Positions 35,801 to 44,632 are shown, numbered from the stretch's first letter. The stretch is 64,000 nt of DNA from Pseudoalteromonas sp. T1lg88 (GCF_002964765.1 NZ_PQCF01000001.1:1-64000); one strand, 5' to 3'. A program made the numbers and translations. Notes: a model not told the origin generated them from the sequence alone.

Positions 35801-36345
35801 ACGAGCTGCAACTACTCAATGTGGAAAGCACTCTGGGTCAGGCGGAAATCCTCGATAATCAAATACTCTATCGCACCCCGAGTCAGTACCTGGGCATGGA
35901 TACCCTGCTCTACAGCATTACAGACAGCCAAGGCAATACACACAGTGCCAAGGTGCAGGTGAACATAGCCGCCAATCAGGCGCCAATTGCCAATGATGAC
36001 GAGGCCGAAACCTGGTATCGCACCAAGGTCACCCTGAATGTGCTTAGCAACGACAGCGATCCTGAGGGACGTGCCATTAGAGTGGTCGAGGCCAGCAGTG
36101 CACAGGGAGAGGTGACTATTAACGCCGACTACAGCCTGAACTTTACGCCTATGGATGAGTTTCGCGGTACCGCCACCATCGAGTATGTGATTGCCGATGA
36201 GTTTGGTGCCCAGGCGACGGCCAAGGTGACGGTGGAGGTGGTTGAGCCACCTAAGCGTAAGATCAGCAGTGGCGCGCTCAACATGTATTGGCTGCTGTTA
36301 CTGGCGGGATTCGTGACCATTCGTCGCCGCGCCAAGCGCAACTGA
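32860..36345 (+). CDS. Secreted adhesin-like repeat protein, C-terminal part (frameshifted)
   Basis: 1161 residues from the first ATG of this frame; coding sequence extends upstream to about 32752, so this start is artificial. It is the continuation of the DUF4347 protein after a one-base shift. Domains in order: the rest of an Ig-like repeat, a Calx-beta-like unit (about 165-275), two cadherin-like tandem units (about 285-460), another Calx-beta-like unit, a thrombospondin type-3-like Asp-rich segment (about 750-780), a choice-of-anchor-U-type domain (about 790-945), two NQAPIANDD cadherin-like repeats (948 and 1038) and a C-terminal tail of one hydrophobic helix plus RRRAKR. Many Asp-rich loops suggest calcium binding. 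Surface adhesion is inferred. Confidence 0.75.
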   Translation: MVSASSGSSVTVTVNNMAGSGTLRLDLKANTDITDALGNGNGNNGYTPAFTGGETYQLDLAGPVINTLSIADTAHKVGDTVSVSINASEPGASLVLGTVNGYALNGFSDLGGGNYSAEFTIDDGGQNIAASADVPVNLVLADGLNNQSSYTAPISQANDAIYANLPAISLSSDTSSIDEAGGSAQLTASIGNSLNNQWPENILVTLSYSGTAAVDTDYSRSPSITIGALTSSAGIAITAIDDALTEDEETIIVDITSLSGGAIEDATQQVIISIKDDENLAPVINTTSLSTEEDTTLTAELDISDETPQAVELSVSVEPAHGQVTINGITLSYTPDANFNGQDSVTLIASDGSLQSQPTSIMITVSGENDAPVAEDDVITLARADSGSYFLDVLANDSDPDADDQLTITSANAELGGVSINDNGLMYTPIAGLNETVALNYRVVDKAGAADSATVHFTLSGELPAGTPQLTVPADVEANATGLYTKVNLGIATAQDSAGQSIPVQLLDNPVYFTSGEHKVYWQATDDEGRSALAAQHVRVHPQISFAADSTASEGGSHKVHAYLSGSAPSYPLVVPYSVGGSSDNSDHSLVDGELVFHSEHSTLSMDIYDDNLDEGDETILISLSEQSNLGERGEHKVTISEANLAPAVNIKVQQGQQVRTLYRLDEDIRLHAQVTDANHGDSHTYSWQLEPTLTLSDAHSADATLAADTLVEGVYKVTVTVSDNGTPALSTTVQGQLDIRATLPPLDNGDSDGDLLPDQEEGFIDQDGDGVSDHLDALRPCHLMAAVAGQEQDFILASEPGTCLHSSPYADSAQAGAQLNPEALSPDPDKRHVGTLYGVVVSALATQGSSVNLVLPQHQPLPGNAQYRKFVSSQWRDLHLDEGNAVASALGSRGYCPAPGSKQWQSGLNIGHWCVQLTLEDGGANDGDGMVNGYIDDPGVIALSVSGNQAPIANDDVYRVPKNSDTSLDVLSNDTDADGDELQLLNVESTLGQAEILDNQILYRTPSQYLGMDTLLYSITDSQGNTHSAKVQVNIAANQAPIANDDEAETWYRTKVTLNVLSNDSDPEGRAIRVVEASSAQGEVTINADYSLNFTPMDEFRGTATIEYVIADEFGAQATAKVTVEVVEPPKRKISSGALNMYWLLLLAGFVTIRRRAKRN

Positions 36346-36350
36346 GCCCG

Positions 36351-36382
36351 AGAGCCCCGCTTGGTTGCGGGGCTCTTATTTC
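36351..36382 (+). terminator. Terminator after the adhesin-like gene
   Basis: The perfect 10-bp stem AGAGCCCCGC / GCGGGGCTCT (36351-36360 with 36367-36376) is followed by TATTTCTCTATT. It closes the five-gene plus-strand block just ahead of the convergent btuC stop. Confidence 0.8.
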
Positions 36383-36383
36383 T

Positions 36384-37379
36384 CTATTGGTGTTGACGCT
36401 GTTGTGTGTATAACAAAGCAAAGAAAAAGGCGCTGCCAAGAGATGCAGTGATCACCCCTATGGGCAATTCCTGATTGGTCATCAAGGTACGGGCCAAGAC
36501 ATCCACCCAGAGCATAAACAGACCGCCACAAACAAAGCTTAACGGATAGACTTGGGTGCTACTAAAACGCCCACTGAGGCGCACCAAATGAGGGATCATC
36601 AAGCCGACAAAGCCTATGCCGCCACACACGCTCACCAATACGGCGGTGACCAAAGCACTGAGCAGCAACATAATAATACGTAGCATGGGCACATTCACCC
36701 CCAGGGTATGAGCACTTTCATCCCCCAACAAGAGGGCGTTTAGGGCGCGGCGCAGCAGCACCACCAGTGCCAGCACAACCAGTAACAACAAGGCGATGGG
36801 CAACAGCATGGCGAGATTGGCGCGAGCAAAACTGCCCAGGGTCCAAAACACCACGGCGCTGATCGCCTGGGGTTCGCTAAAATACAGCAATAAACTGGTG
36901 AGGGCGCTAAAACCGAAAGACAGAGCCACACCGCACAGCACCATGATGGAATTTTGCATATAGCGCAGTGATAAAGCCACGGATAGCAACAAGGCGGTGG
37001 CCAGCATGGCCCCGACAAAGGCGCTGAGGGTCAACATAATACCGGCACTGATGCCAAGCAAAGTCATAGCCACCACCACGCCCAGCGCCGCCCCGGAGGA
37101 GATACCAAACAAATAAGGATCGGCCAAGGGGTTGCGGGTCACGGTTTGCAGCATGGCGCCGGCTAAAGCCAACCCGGCTCCGGCCATAAAGGCCAAGGCC
37201 ACGCGCGGTACCCTGAGCTGCCAGATAATCTGTTGCCACAGGGGGTCGCCCTCGCCGCCAAGCACAGCCAGTAACTGCGACCAGCTTAAATTAACCGCCC
37301 CCAGCTTTAGCGCCCATAAGGCGCTCAGCGGCACGATCACAACAAGCGCGACAATGGCGATTTTACGCTGATTTATCAT
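36384..37379 (-). CDS. btuC: Vitamin B12 ABC transporter permease
   Basis: A 331-residue FecCD-family permease with about ten hydrophobic helices. The conserved motifs WQLRVPRVALAFMAGAGLALAGAMLQTVTRNPLA (split over helix 2) and GGIGFVGLMIPHLVR are present. The start overlaps the btuD stop by 4 bp. Association with cobalamin, and not iron-siderophore, is inferred from btuF and cobO on the same strand 11 kb away and from the lack of siderophore genes. Confidence 0.88.
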   Translation of the reverse strand: MINQRKIAIVALVVIVPLSALWALKLGAVNLSWSQLLAVLGGEGDPLWQQIIWQLRVPRVALAFMAGAGLALAGAMLQTVTRNPLADPYLFGISSGAALGVVVAMTLLGISAGIMLTLSAFVGAMLATALLLSVALSLRYMQNSIMVLCGVALSFGFSALTSLLLYFSEPQAISAVVFWTLGSFARANLAMLLPIALLLLVVLALVVLLRRALNALLLGDESAHTLGVNVPMLRIIMLLLSALVTAVLVSVCGGIGFVGLMIPHLVRLSGRFSSTQVYPLSFVCGGLFMLWVDVLARTLMTNQELPIGVITASLGSAFFFALLYTQQRQHQ

Positions 37380-38185
37380 GACTTTTGGCTCCTATCAGCG
37401 TAGAAATAGTGCACCAGGGGCCAATGCTCTGGGTTTTGCGGATGAACGCCAACCTGAGTACAGACGCCAAACACCTCACTCAGTAAGGACTCGGTGATCA
37501 CCGTTTTCGGTGTGCCATTGGCAACCAGTTTACCGCCATCGAGTACCAGCAGCTTGTCGCACATGGCCGAAGCGAGATTTAAATCATGAAATGAAGCCAG
37601 CACGGTTAAATTTAACGAGCGCACCAGTTCCATGAGTTCGATTTGATATTTTATGTCTAAATGACTGGTGGGTTCGTCCATAATCAATAACTTAGGTCGC
37701 TGTACCAGAGCCCGGGCAATGTGTACCCGCTGCTGCTCACCACCTGAGAGTTGCGCCAGTTGCTTCTGCTGCTGCGCCGCCAAGCCGACATCGGCAATGG
37801 CTTGCTGTACCCGGGCCAGCGCCTCGCTATCCGGGCTTTGCCACAGAGCCATGCCGGGCAACAAACCCAAGGCCACCACATCGACCACGGTCAAGGACAT
37901 ATCGCTCGGCGCCTGCTGCAATACCACGGCCATATCCTGAGCCAAGGCTCGCGGTGCCATACCTTGAATGCAGCGACCATCAAGGCGTACGGCATTTACG
38001 GCGCTGGAATAATAGCGATAAATGCAGCGCAGCAAGCTTGACTTACCGGCGCCATTGGGGCCGAGCAGACCGATAAACTCGCCCTGCTGCAAGGAAAAAC
38101 TGATGCCGTCGAGCACTTGTCGCTCCTGTAAACGACACTGCAACTGCTCCACGGTCAGTAAAGAATGATGAGACACAACACCCAC
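37376..38185 (-). CDS. btuD: Vitamin B12 ABC transporter ATP-binding protein
   Basis: A 269-residue ABC ATPase: Walker A GPNGAGKSS (about residues 42-50), signature LSGGEQQRVHIARAL, Walker B LLIMDEPTSHLD and the switch His in LASFHDLNLA. It belongs to the FecE/BtuD group that powers FecCD-type permeases and is coupled to btuC by a 4-bp overlap. It has its own likely promoter at 38208-38236. Confidence 0.88.
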   Translation of the reverse strand: MGVVSHHSLLTVEQLQCRLQERQVLDGISFSLQQGEFIGLLGPNGAGKSSLLRCIYRYYSSAVNAVRLDGRCIQGMAPRALAQDMAVVLQQAPSDMSLTVVDVVALGLLPGMALWQSPDSEALARVQQAIADVGLAAQQQKQLAQLSGGEQQRVHIARALVQRPKLLIMDEPTSHLDIKYQIELMELVRSLNLTVLASFHDLNLASAMCDKLLVLDGGKLVANGTPKTVITESLLSEVFGVCTQVGVHPQNPEHWPLVHYFYADRSQKS

Positions 38186-38207
38186 TTAGATAAACTGGCA
38201 AGGCGCT

Positions 38208-38236
38208 ATTATGAAAGCATTGCCAGCTAAAGTAAA
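38208..38236 (-). promoter_or_regulatory. Probable btuDC promoter
   Basis: The minus strand has -35 TTTACT (38231-38236), a 17-bp spacer and -10 CATAAT (38208-38213), about 22 bp before the btuD start. This short leader has no room for a cobalamin riboswitch. Confidence 0.55.
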
Positions 38237-38242
38237 TTTTGT

Positions 38243-41023
38243 CTATCCAGACGTCTGTTCACTCGGCATATGCTGGCGCTGCAACCACTTAAACAGCGCC
38301 CCTAAACCAACCAGAGCCAAGCCAAGACCGATAAAGGACAGCGCTCGCAATAACCCGGTTAAGTTGGCCATATCGACCAGGAACACCTTGGCGATCACCA
38401 AAGCCAATAAGGCCACACCGACACGCTGAATGAGCAGCTTGTTAAGCGTTAAGCTCACGGCGACTAAGGCGGCGCCAAGCAGTAACCAGATCACCGAATA
38501 GCTGTAGAGCTCCGCATCCTCCACGCCCATGGAAAGAGCAATAATGGGCCCCTGCCAATATTGCCGTACCAAAGCATTGATACCAACAAAGAGGTAAAAG
38601 CCCGTGGCACCAAAGAGCACACGGCTTAAGCTCGCCTGAGACTGGCGCAGTTGATAACCAAGCCAGGCGCCAATACCAGCCGGCGCAAAATAGTATAACC
38701 AGGCATAACTGCTCAGCAAAGACTCGCCCATGGGCACGCGGTCAAACCAGGGGTTGTACTCCAGCCATAGCTGACTTTGCAACAAGGCCGCAGCACCGAG
38801 CAGAAGATAAGCACCAATGGTATAGTACTGCGCCATGGTTTGCGCCGCTTTGGCACGATACAGATAAACGCAGCCAAGTAATCCCCAGTTAATGCTCAGC
38901 ACCAGCTTTTCGAGCAGCGACAAGTCTTCCAAATGAATGGTATGACCCACCAGGGCATAGCTGGTCAGTGCGCTTACCCACAGTGCCAACACGTGTAAAA
39001 TCACGCCCAGCAGCCAAGGTTTCAAACCTTCACTGGCAAAGAATCGATAACCTAGGGTAAAGAGTGCCGCAACGCTTGGATATAACCATAAAGAAGGCTC
39101 GCTCAGCCCATTGCCATAAGATGGGTCAATCCACAAGATGGTGAGGCGCCCCGCCACTACAGTAACCAAGGCCTTAAGCAACCAAAAAGGAATGGGCTGC
39201 GCAAAGCGCTTACTCAGATAAGTCATCAACACCACCTGAAGCGCCAGCGCCAAGGTCAGGGCATGAGTGCCCAACACCAAAGTCGCCGCAAAGGCCAGGT
39301 GAGCATTGATGGCACACCAGTAAATCATCTGCTGCACCTTGTTGCGGGTGCGATTGGCAAGAAAGACCAAGAAGGCGCCGGCCAGTAACAATTCAATTAC
39401 CCAGAACCATTTAACATCATCCAGCCAGACTTGCGGTAAGGCCAGATAAGCCAATACCAGGGGCACCAGCACGGCGCCACCGGCTATAAAGCTAAAGCCC
39501 ATATGCCGGGGGGAACGACTGGCAAACACAGAGCCGTAAACTAAAAACGCCACCATGGCAATTTGCGCCTGCCCCAGCGCTCCGTGGAACATCAAAAGGC
39601 CATCATGGTTTAAATCAACGTTCATCGGATAAGGCTGATCTAATAGCAGCGCCAGCAACACAGCACTGAGTATCGGCCACAGCTGCCAGCGGGTGTTAAG
39701 TAAGGCAGCAACCGCAAACAAGGCGCTCAGCAGCCAAAACTGCACGCTTAGCACAGCCATCTCCTGGCCGCTTGAGAAGAGCACAGTGGCGCCAAAGATC
39801 ACCAACAGCAAGGCATGATCCGGCTTTTGCAGCACCAGAGATTTAAACGACCAAACCCTGTGCTCAAGTTGCGAAAATGAGAAGCCCAAACGGGGGATCA
39901 TAATCAAGAGCACCACGCTGATGGGCACGAAAACAACCATGGCCATGGCGTGTTCACGCGGTATGTCCAAGGCAATAAGCAATAGCCATAACAGGTGCAG
40001 CGCCCAGATGCTGTACCACAACCACATGCGCCTGACCTTGCGCACCACAAAGGTTAAATTCAGGGTCAGCACGCTTAAGAAAATAACCAGTTCAAGGTAA
40101 TTTGAGGAGCCGGTCGAGACCCACAGAGGCACGCTATAAGCACCCAACATGCCGATAATAGCCAGCAGTGGGCCATAACGCAGCGCCGTCCAACTGGCCG
40201 CCACAGATACCAAGGTCAACATCACAAAGGCGCTGCCCGGGGACAGCAGTTTATAACTCACCAGCGCCAGGGCGGTCAGCGCAAATAAACTGATATAACC
40301 ACCGGCCGCCAGCGCCGCCGGCACATAGGCAATCATGGCGTATTGCGCCTCGCTGTCACGATAGAATTTACGGTGCACATATTCGGCACCGACCAATAAC
40401 AGCAAGCCAAAGGCCGCACCTAGCACCAAACGTGCGGTGACCGACAAGAGCCCCGCCTCAAGAGAATAAGAAACAAAGAAAATGCCACCAAAGGCCAACG
40501 CCAGAGCGCCTATCCACACCATCCAGTGCTCTTTAAATTGAGCAGTAAAACGCTGCCATAAACCAGGCGTTGCCGGGTCTTTGGGCGGCAAAATAGAATC
40601 GTTTGCATCCTGATAGCTCGCTTCCTGCGGCTCCGCTGCTGGAGTAGCCACGGATGTGGCGGCAGGCTCAAGCGTGGTCGCCGCCGAAGGCTTTGCCATA
40701 GCCTTTGCAGGAGGCTTAGTGGTAATACTTGCCGTGCTCTGTGCCGTTTTTGCGGCAGCACTCTCAGCCGCACTGGCAGTTTCGCCTGCAGTCGCACTTG
40801 CAGCCGAGTCTTTAGCCGCGGTAGCGGACTCGGGAGGTGTCTGGGGTGGTGTTTCCTTAGCGGCAGCTGCGCCCATAGCACCCGGGGCAGCCTTTAATTG
40901 CCGTTGTAAATGCGCCAGTTGACGCTTAAGCTCACCTATTTGTGTGAGCGCGACTAACCCGCACACACTGCCGATCACTACAACCAGCATTAGTAAGCCC
41001 ATAAAAGCGATCATCGTATCCAT
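38243..41023 (-). CDS. DUF2339 multi-spanning membrane protein
   Basis: A 926-residue protein with one N-terminal helix (FMGLLMLVVVIGSVCGLVAL), a short coiled coil (IGELKRQLAHLQRQLK) and then an Ala/Thr/Ser/Pro-rich low-complexity linker of about 110 residues. More than twenty hydrophobic helices to the C-terminus make up the DUF2339 architecture. Function is unknown for the family. It is not obviously co-regulated with its neighbours, although it lies directly upstream of btuD on the same strand. Confidence 0.8.
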   Translation of the reverse strand: MDTMIAFMGLLMLVVVIGSVCGLVALTQIGELKRQLAHLQRQLKAAPGAMGAAAAKETPPQTPPESATAAKDSAASATAGETASAAESAAAKTAQSTASITTKPPAKAMAKPSAATTLEPAATSVATPAAEPQEASYQDANDSILPPKDPATPGLWQRFTAQFKEHWMVWIGALALAFGGIFFVSYSLEAGLLSVTARLVLGAAFGLLLLVGAEYVHRKFYRDSEAQYAMIAYVPAALAAGGYISLFALTALALVSYKLLSPGSAFVMLTLVSVAASWTALRYGPLLAIIGMLGAYSVPLWVSTGSSNYLELVIFLSVLTLNLTFVVRKVRRMWLWYSIWALHLLWLLLIALDIPREHAMAMVVFVPISVVLLIMIPRLGFSFSQLEHRVWSFKSLVLQKPDHALLLVIFGATVLFSSGQEMAVLSVQFWLLSALFAVAALLNTRWQLWPILSAVLLALLLDQPYPMNVDLNHDGLLMFHGALGQAQIAMVAFLVYGSVFASRSPRHMGFSFIAGGAVLVPLVLAYLALPQVWLDDVKWFWVIELLLAGAFLVFLANRTRNKVQQMIYWCAINAHLAFAATLVLGTHALTLALALQVVLMTYLSKRFAQPIPFWLLKALVTVVAGRLTILWIDPSYGNGLSEPSLWLYPSVAALFTLGYRFFASEGLKPWLLGVILHVLALWVSALTSYALVGHTIHLEDLSLLEKLVLSINWGLLGCVYLYRAKAAQTMAQYYTIGAYLLLGAAALLQSQLWLEYNPWFDRVPMGESLLSSYAWLYYFAPAGIGAWLGYQLRQSQASLSRVLFGATGFYLFVGINALVRQYWQGPIIALSMGVEDAELYSYSVIWLLLGAALVAVSLTLNKLLIQRVGVALLALVIAKVFLVDMANLTGLLRALSFIGLGLALVGLGALFKWLQRQHMPSEQTSG

Positions 41024-41117
41024 GGCCTAACCTTAAGTTATTGACTCGTTTAACTATACTCACAAAAATGAAAAAGGAAAGTTCGCCGCGTCAGAGCGCA
41101 TTAAAACCTGATTTTGA

Positions 41118-43574
41118 CTACATTCTGCTCTTTACCCGAGTAGTTGCCTGCGCATTCGCAGGATCGTCGGGCCAAAAATGCTTCGGATAGCGTCCCTTCA
41201 TTTCCTTTTGCACCTCACGATAACTGCCCTGCCAGAACTGCGCCAAATCCTGGGTTAATTGCAGTGGACGCTGTGCCGGCGACAGTAATTCCATAAGAAT
41301 TGGCAGCTTGCCCTGCGCCAGTTTCGGGCTCTCGGTAAGGCCATACACTTCCTGCATACGCACGCTCAGTTTAGCCGGGCCGTCAAGCTGATACTGGATG
41401 CGATGTGTCGACCCCGAAGGCACCACCAGCTTGCTCGGTAGCTGCTGATCCAGTTGCTGTTGCGCCGGGTAATCCAGCAAACTTAGCAAGGCCGGACGGT
41501 AATCGAGTTGCTGTAATTGGGCCAATGACTGCACCTCACTCAGATAAGGCGCCAGCCACGTAGGCGCCGCCGCCAGCAAGCTCTGCTCGTCGCTGTAGGT
41601 AAAAGGTGCGCCCACTAACTGGCCTGCCAGCAATAAGCGGGTTCGCAACTGTTGCGCCTGCGGATGCTTAAGCAGCGCCCACCCTTGTTTTTGCAACAAC
41701 CCGAGCCAGGCTTGGCATTTCATTTGCGAGCTAATGGCTTGCGAGGAAGGCTGGCTACGCAAAGTAATGGCGCCCAGTTTAAAGCGGGTTTCATTGGTGA
41801 ACTGCGCTGTTTTGTCGTTAAACTCGCACACCTCTTGCTCGCTAAATAAATGCGGCAACTGCTCCTGTAATTGCTGGGGGCAAAAAGCGGTGGCAGAAAA
41901 GATACGTAGGCCGCCTTGGCCACCCACCTCGGCAATGGCCAGGTAGTCTTCATCAAGCCAGTGCTCAGCGGACGCCTGCACTCCGGCGCCATTACTCATC
42001 AGCATGCCCTGCCCACGGCGCTTGGCCAGACGATCCGGGTAGGCCAGCGCCACTACCAAGGGCAATAAGGACATGGGCAAAGATTGGCTGGGCGCTAACT
42101 TGAGCCTTTGCTGCCAATACCTGAGCTGCTGGCGAAACGCCGGATGGGGGCGATGCAATTGCGCATTAAGCGCCGTGCTGAGCTCAGCGGCTGTGCTAAT
42201 ACGCGCTTCCATCAGGGCAACAAAATGGACCGCCAACTGTAAAAAACCCGGCCACTGGCGTTCAAACTTCTCGGCCTTATACAAAAGATGGGCAAAGCGC
42301 AATTCGGTACCCATGGCGTGCATGATGTGGGCCTGGGGCGATAATTTATCGCCTTCCAGCACCTCAAGCATCTGTAATAACACCTGGGCCTGCTGTTGCT
42401 GCGCCTGGGTTGGCGGATCCAGCAACTGCAGCTCGTCAAGACTGGCCCCCCAAAGCTTGGCCTCTAACAACAAGGGGCTGATATCACTGGTGAGCATCTC
42501 GGGGGCATCGTGACTGGCGCGGCGTTCAAGCTGCTCCCTGGCACCAAGGCGATAGACCACGCCAGGTTGCAAACGCCCGGCTCGTCCGGCCCTTTGGGTG
42601 GCGGAGGAACGCGAAATGTTCACGGTTTTAAGCTCGGTGACCCCGGTTTTTAAATTAAACTCGGCGGCGCGACGTTTACCGCTGTCCACCACCACGCGAA
42701 TGCCATCTATGGTTAAACTGGTTTCCGCCACATTGGTGGTTAACACCACCTTGCGCTTACCCTCGGGTGCCGGGGCAATGGCCTCTTGCTGCGCCTGTTT
42801 ATCCAGCTCACCATAGAGTTTATGCACCTCAATGTCGGCCGGTAAATCCGCCAGTTGCTCGCCCACGAGGTTGATCTCGCGCTGACCGGGCAAAAACACC
42901 AACACACTGCCTTCTTGTTCGCTCAGAGCCTTCTTCACCAGCGGCGCCATGGCCTCTAACCAGCGCTCGCTCTGCGCCAGGGGTTCATACACTTCCTCTA
43001 TGGGATAACTGCGCCCTTCGGCAGACACCATGGGACAATCGAAAAACTGCTGATAACGCTCGCCATCCAAAGTAGCCGACATGATCAGAATTTTTAGGTC
43101 ATCGCGCAGCAACTGGCTTTCCAAGGCAAAGGCCAGGGCCGTGTCGGCGGCCAGTGAACGCTCATGGAATTCATCGAAGATCACCAGGTCGACGCCGCTC
43201 AACTCGGGATCACTTTGCAACATGCGCGTCAACACCCCTTCGGTGACGATCTCCAGCCGCGTGTCAGCACTCACCTTGGTTTCCTGACGCAAACGCAACC
43301 CCACGCTTTGCCCCACCCGCTCGTTTTGTTGCGATGCCAAAAACTGGGCGATATTGCGCGCCGCTAAGCGCCTGGGCTCAAGCATAATAATGCGCTGAAA
43401 GTGGCCATCGCGCAGCAATTGCAGCGGCAGCCAGGTTGATTTACCGGCACCGGGAGGCGCTTGTAATAAACACAAGGGGTGGTTACTGAGTTGCTCTATA
43501 AGCTGAGGGTAGCTTTGTTGTATTGGTAGCACGGCGTTCACACGAAGCGATTCATGGTGGCTATTGTATGCCAT
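41118..43574 (-). CDS. hrpB: ATP-dependent helicase HrpB
   Basis: An 818-residue DEAH/RHA-type RNA helicase. Motif I is APPGAGKSTW (about residues 39-48), motif II is VIFDEFHERSL, with MSATLDGERY (motif III) and QRAGRAGRLQPGVVYRL (motif VI) further on. The C-terminal HrpB domain runs to FWPDDPANAQATTR. The length matches E. coli HrpB (about 809). The RNA substrate is not known. Neighbouring genes are unrelated. Confidence 0.95.
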   Translation of the reverse strand: MAYNSHHESLRVNAVLPIQQSYPQLIEQLSNHPLCLLQAPPGAGKSTWLPLQLLRDGHFQRIIMLEPRRLAARNIAQFLASQQNERVGQSVGLRLRQETKVSADTRLEIVTEGVLTRMLQSDPELSGVDLVIFDEFHERSLAADTALAFALESQLLRDDLKILIMSATLDGERYQQFFDCPMVSAEGRSYPIEEVYEPLAQSERWLEAMAPLVKKALSEQEGSVLVFLPGQREINLVGEQLADLPADIEVHKLYGELDKQAQQEAIAPAPEGKRKVVLTTNVAETSLTIDGIRVVVDSGKRRAAEFNLKTGVTELKTVNISRSSATQRAGRAGRLQPGVVYRLGAREQLERRASHDAPEMLTSDISPLLLEAKLWGASLDELQLLDPPTQAQQQQAQVLLQMLEVLEGDKLSPQAHIMHAMGTELRFAHLLYKAEKFERQWPGFLQLAVHFVALMEARISTAAELSTALNAQLHRPHPAFRQQLRYWQQRLKLAPSQSLPMSLLPLVVALAYPDRLAKRRGQGMLMSNGAGVQASAEHWLDEDYLAIAEVGGQGGLRIFSATAFCPQQLQEQLPHLFSEQEVCEFNDKTAQFTNETRFKLGAITLRSQPSSQAISSQMKCQAWLGLLQKQGWALLKHPQAQQLRTRLLLAGQLVGAPFTYSDEQSLLAAAPTWLAPYLSEVQSLAQLQQLDYRPALLSLLDYPAQQQLDQQLPSKLVVPSGSTHRIQYQLDGPAKLSVRMQEVYGLTESPKLAQGKLPILMELLSPAQRPLQLTQDLAQFWQGSYREVQKEMKGRYPKHFWPDDPANAQATTRVKSRM

Positions 43575-43600
43575 TGTCCGCTCAGGATCAGCAGCTAGGG

Positions 43601-44632
43601 CTAATCCATGGCCACATCGTCGTCGAATACGACTCGGTTTTTACCACTGCTTTTGGCCAGATACAAACGCTTATCGGCAATATTGAGGCAATGATCTATG
43701 CTCTCACCGAACTGACGCTGGTGAGCACCTATGCTCAGGGTCATTTGCAAGCTATGGCCATCTGTGTGCAGAGCGTTATCCTGCAGATGTTGCATTATCT
43801 GCGTAGCAACCCGTTTGGCACTGCGCGCCGCGGTGTTATGCACCACCAGCAAAAACTCTTCACCGCCCCAACGAGCGACAATATCATCGGGCCCGGCATG
43901 GTCCTTTAGAGTCGCGGCGATAAAGCGCAGCACCTGATCGCCGACCTGATGACCATAGCCATCATTGATCTGCTTAAAATTATCGGCATCAAGCAACATA
44001 TACACGGCACCGGCGCCGAAACCAGGCTGAGTCAGACATTCCAGAGCATAACGGCGGTTGCTGAGCCCGGTCATGGCATCGGTGCGCGCCAGTTGCTCAT
44101 TAATCTGCAACTGTTGCATTAACGCCCGGCTGTATTTATTGCGGTAATACTCATAAAAGCCAGCCAGCGCACAGAGAATGGCAAAGCACAGCATCACACG
44201 AGCGGGAAAATGGTAATTATCGTATTGATACAAGCCAAGGTTGGGCGTAAAGATAAACAACAGCAAAACCACCACGGCCAGTAAAATAAGGTCCACCGCC
44301 CCTTGCTTTAAACCGCGAATGAAGAAGGTCACCGGCGAGACAATAAATAACCACAAGGGCCCGGTACCATGGCTGCCTCCGGATACCACCAGGTACGACA
44401 TCAGCGCGTAAAGGGAATACAACATAAGCACAGCAATAAAGGCATCATGCTTTGTTATCACAAAGGGCAAGGCAAACACCAGCACGGCGCTGGCCAACAG
44501 CAGGCTAAGCAACAGGTAGCCATCGAGGTAACTGTTAATGGCCATTATCAAGGAAGTACAGGCGCCGATCGCGGCAAATACACGTAAGAAATGGGCCTTA
44601 TCGGCATCGGTGGCATTAAAAGTATCTTTCAC
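43601..44632 (-). CDS. Membrane-bound diguanylate cyclase
   Basis: A 343-residue protein with five to six N-terminal transmembrane helices (residues about 15-165), a short linker, and a GGDEF domain (about 175-343). The active site reads GGEEF near residue 254 (ARWGGEEFLLVV), compatible with c-di-GMP synthesis. No RxxD inhibitory site is seen at the expected position. The start is GTG (44632). The helices may sense a membrane or small-molecule signal. With the propeller cyclase and the PilZ protein it is one of three c-di-GMP-related genes in the window. Confidence 0.88.
   Translation of the reverse strand: MKDTFNATDADKAHFLRVFAAIGACTSLIMAINSYLDGYLLLSLLLASAVLVFALPFVITKHDAFIAVLMLYSLYALMSYLVVSGGSHGTGPLWLFIVSPVTFFIRGLKQGAVDLILLAVVVLLLFIFTPNLGLYQYDNYHFPARVMLCFAILCALAGFYEYYRNKYSRALMQQLQINEQLARTDAMTGLSNRRYALECLTQPGFGAGAVYMLLDADNFKQINDGYGHQVGDQVLRFIAATLKDHAGPDDIVARWGGEEFLLVVHNTAARSAKRVATQIMQHLQDNALHTDGHSLQMTLSIGAHQRQFGESIDHCLNIADKRLYLAKSSGKNRVVFDDDVAMD

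Noticed and set aside
26062-36345. CRISPR array or defence island
   Set aside because: No short regularly spaced repeats, no cas genes and no nuclease, NTPase or TIR-type effectors are visible; the only repeats are protein-level adhesin domains.
25791-36376. GGGGCTC shared by both edges of the plus-strand block as a target-site duplication
   Set aside because: Seven bases only, and each copy belongs to a hairpin; this is not evidence for transposition.
38249-38256. Perfect single met box AGACGTCT just upstream of the btuDC promoter
   Set aside because: MetJ binding needs at least two adjoining boxes; the flanking 8-mers do not match. One exact 8-mer in 64 kb is expected by chance, and this one lies in the 3' end of the DUF2339 gene.
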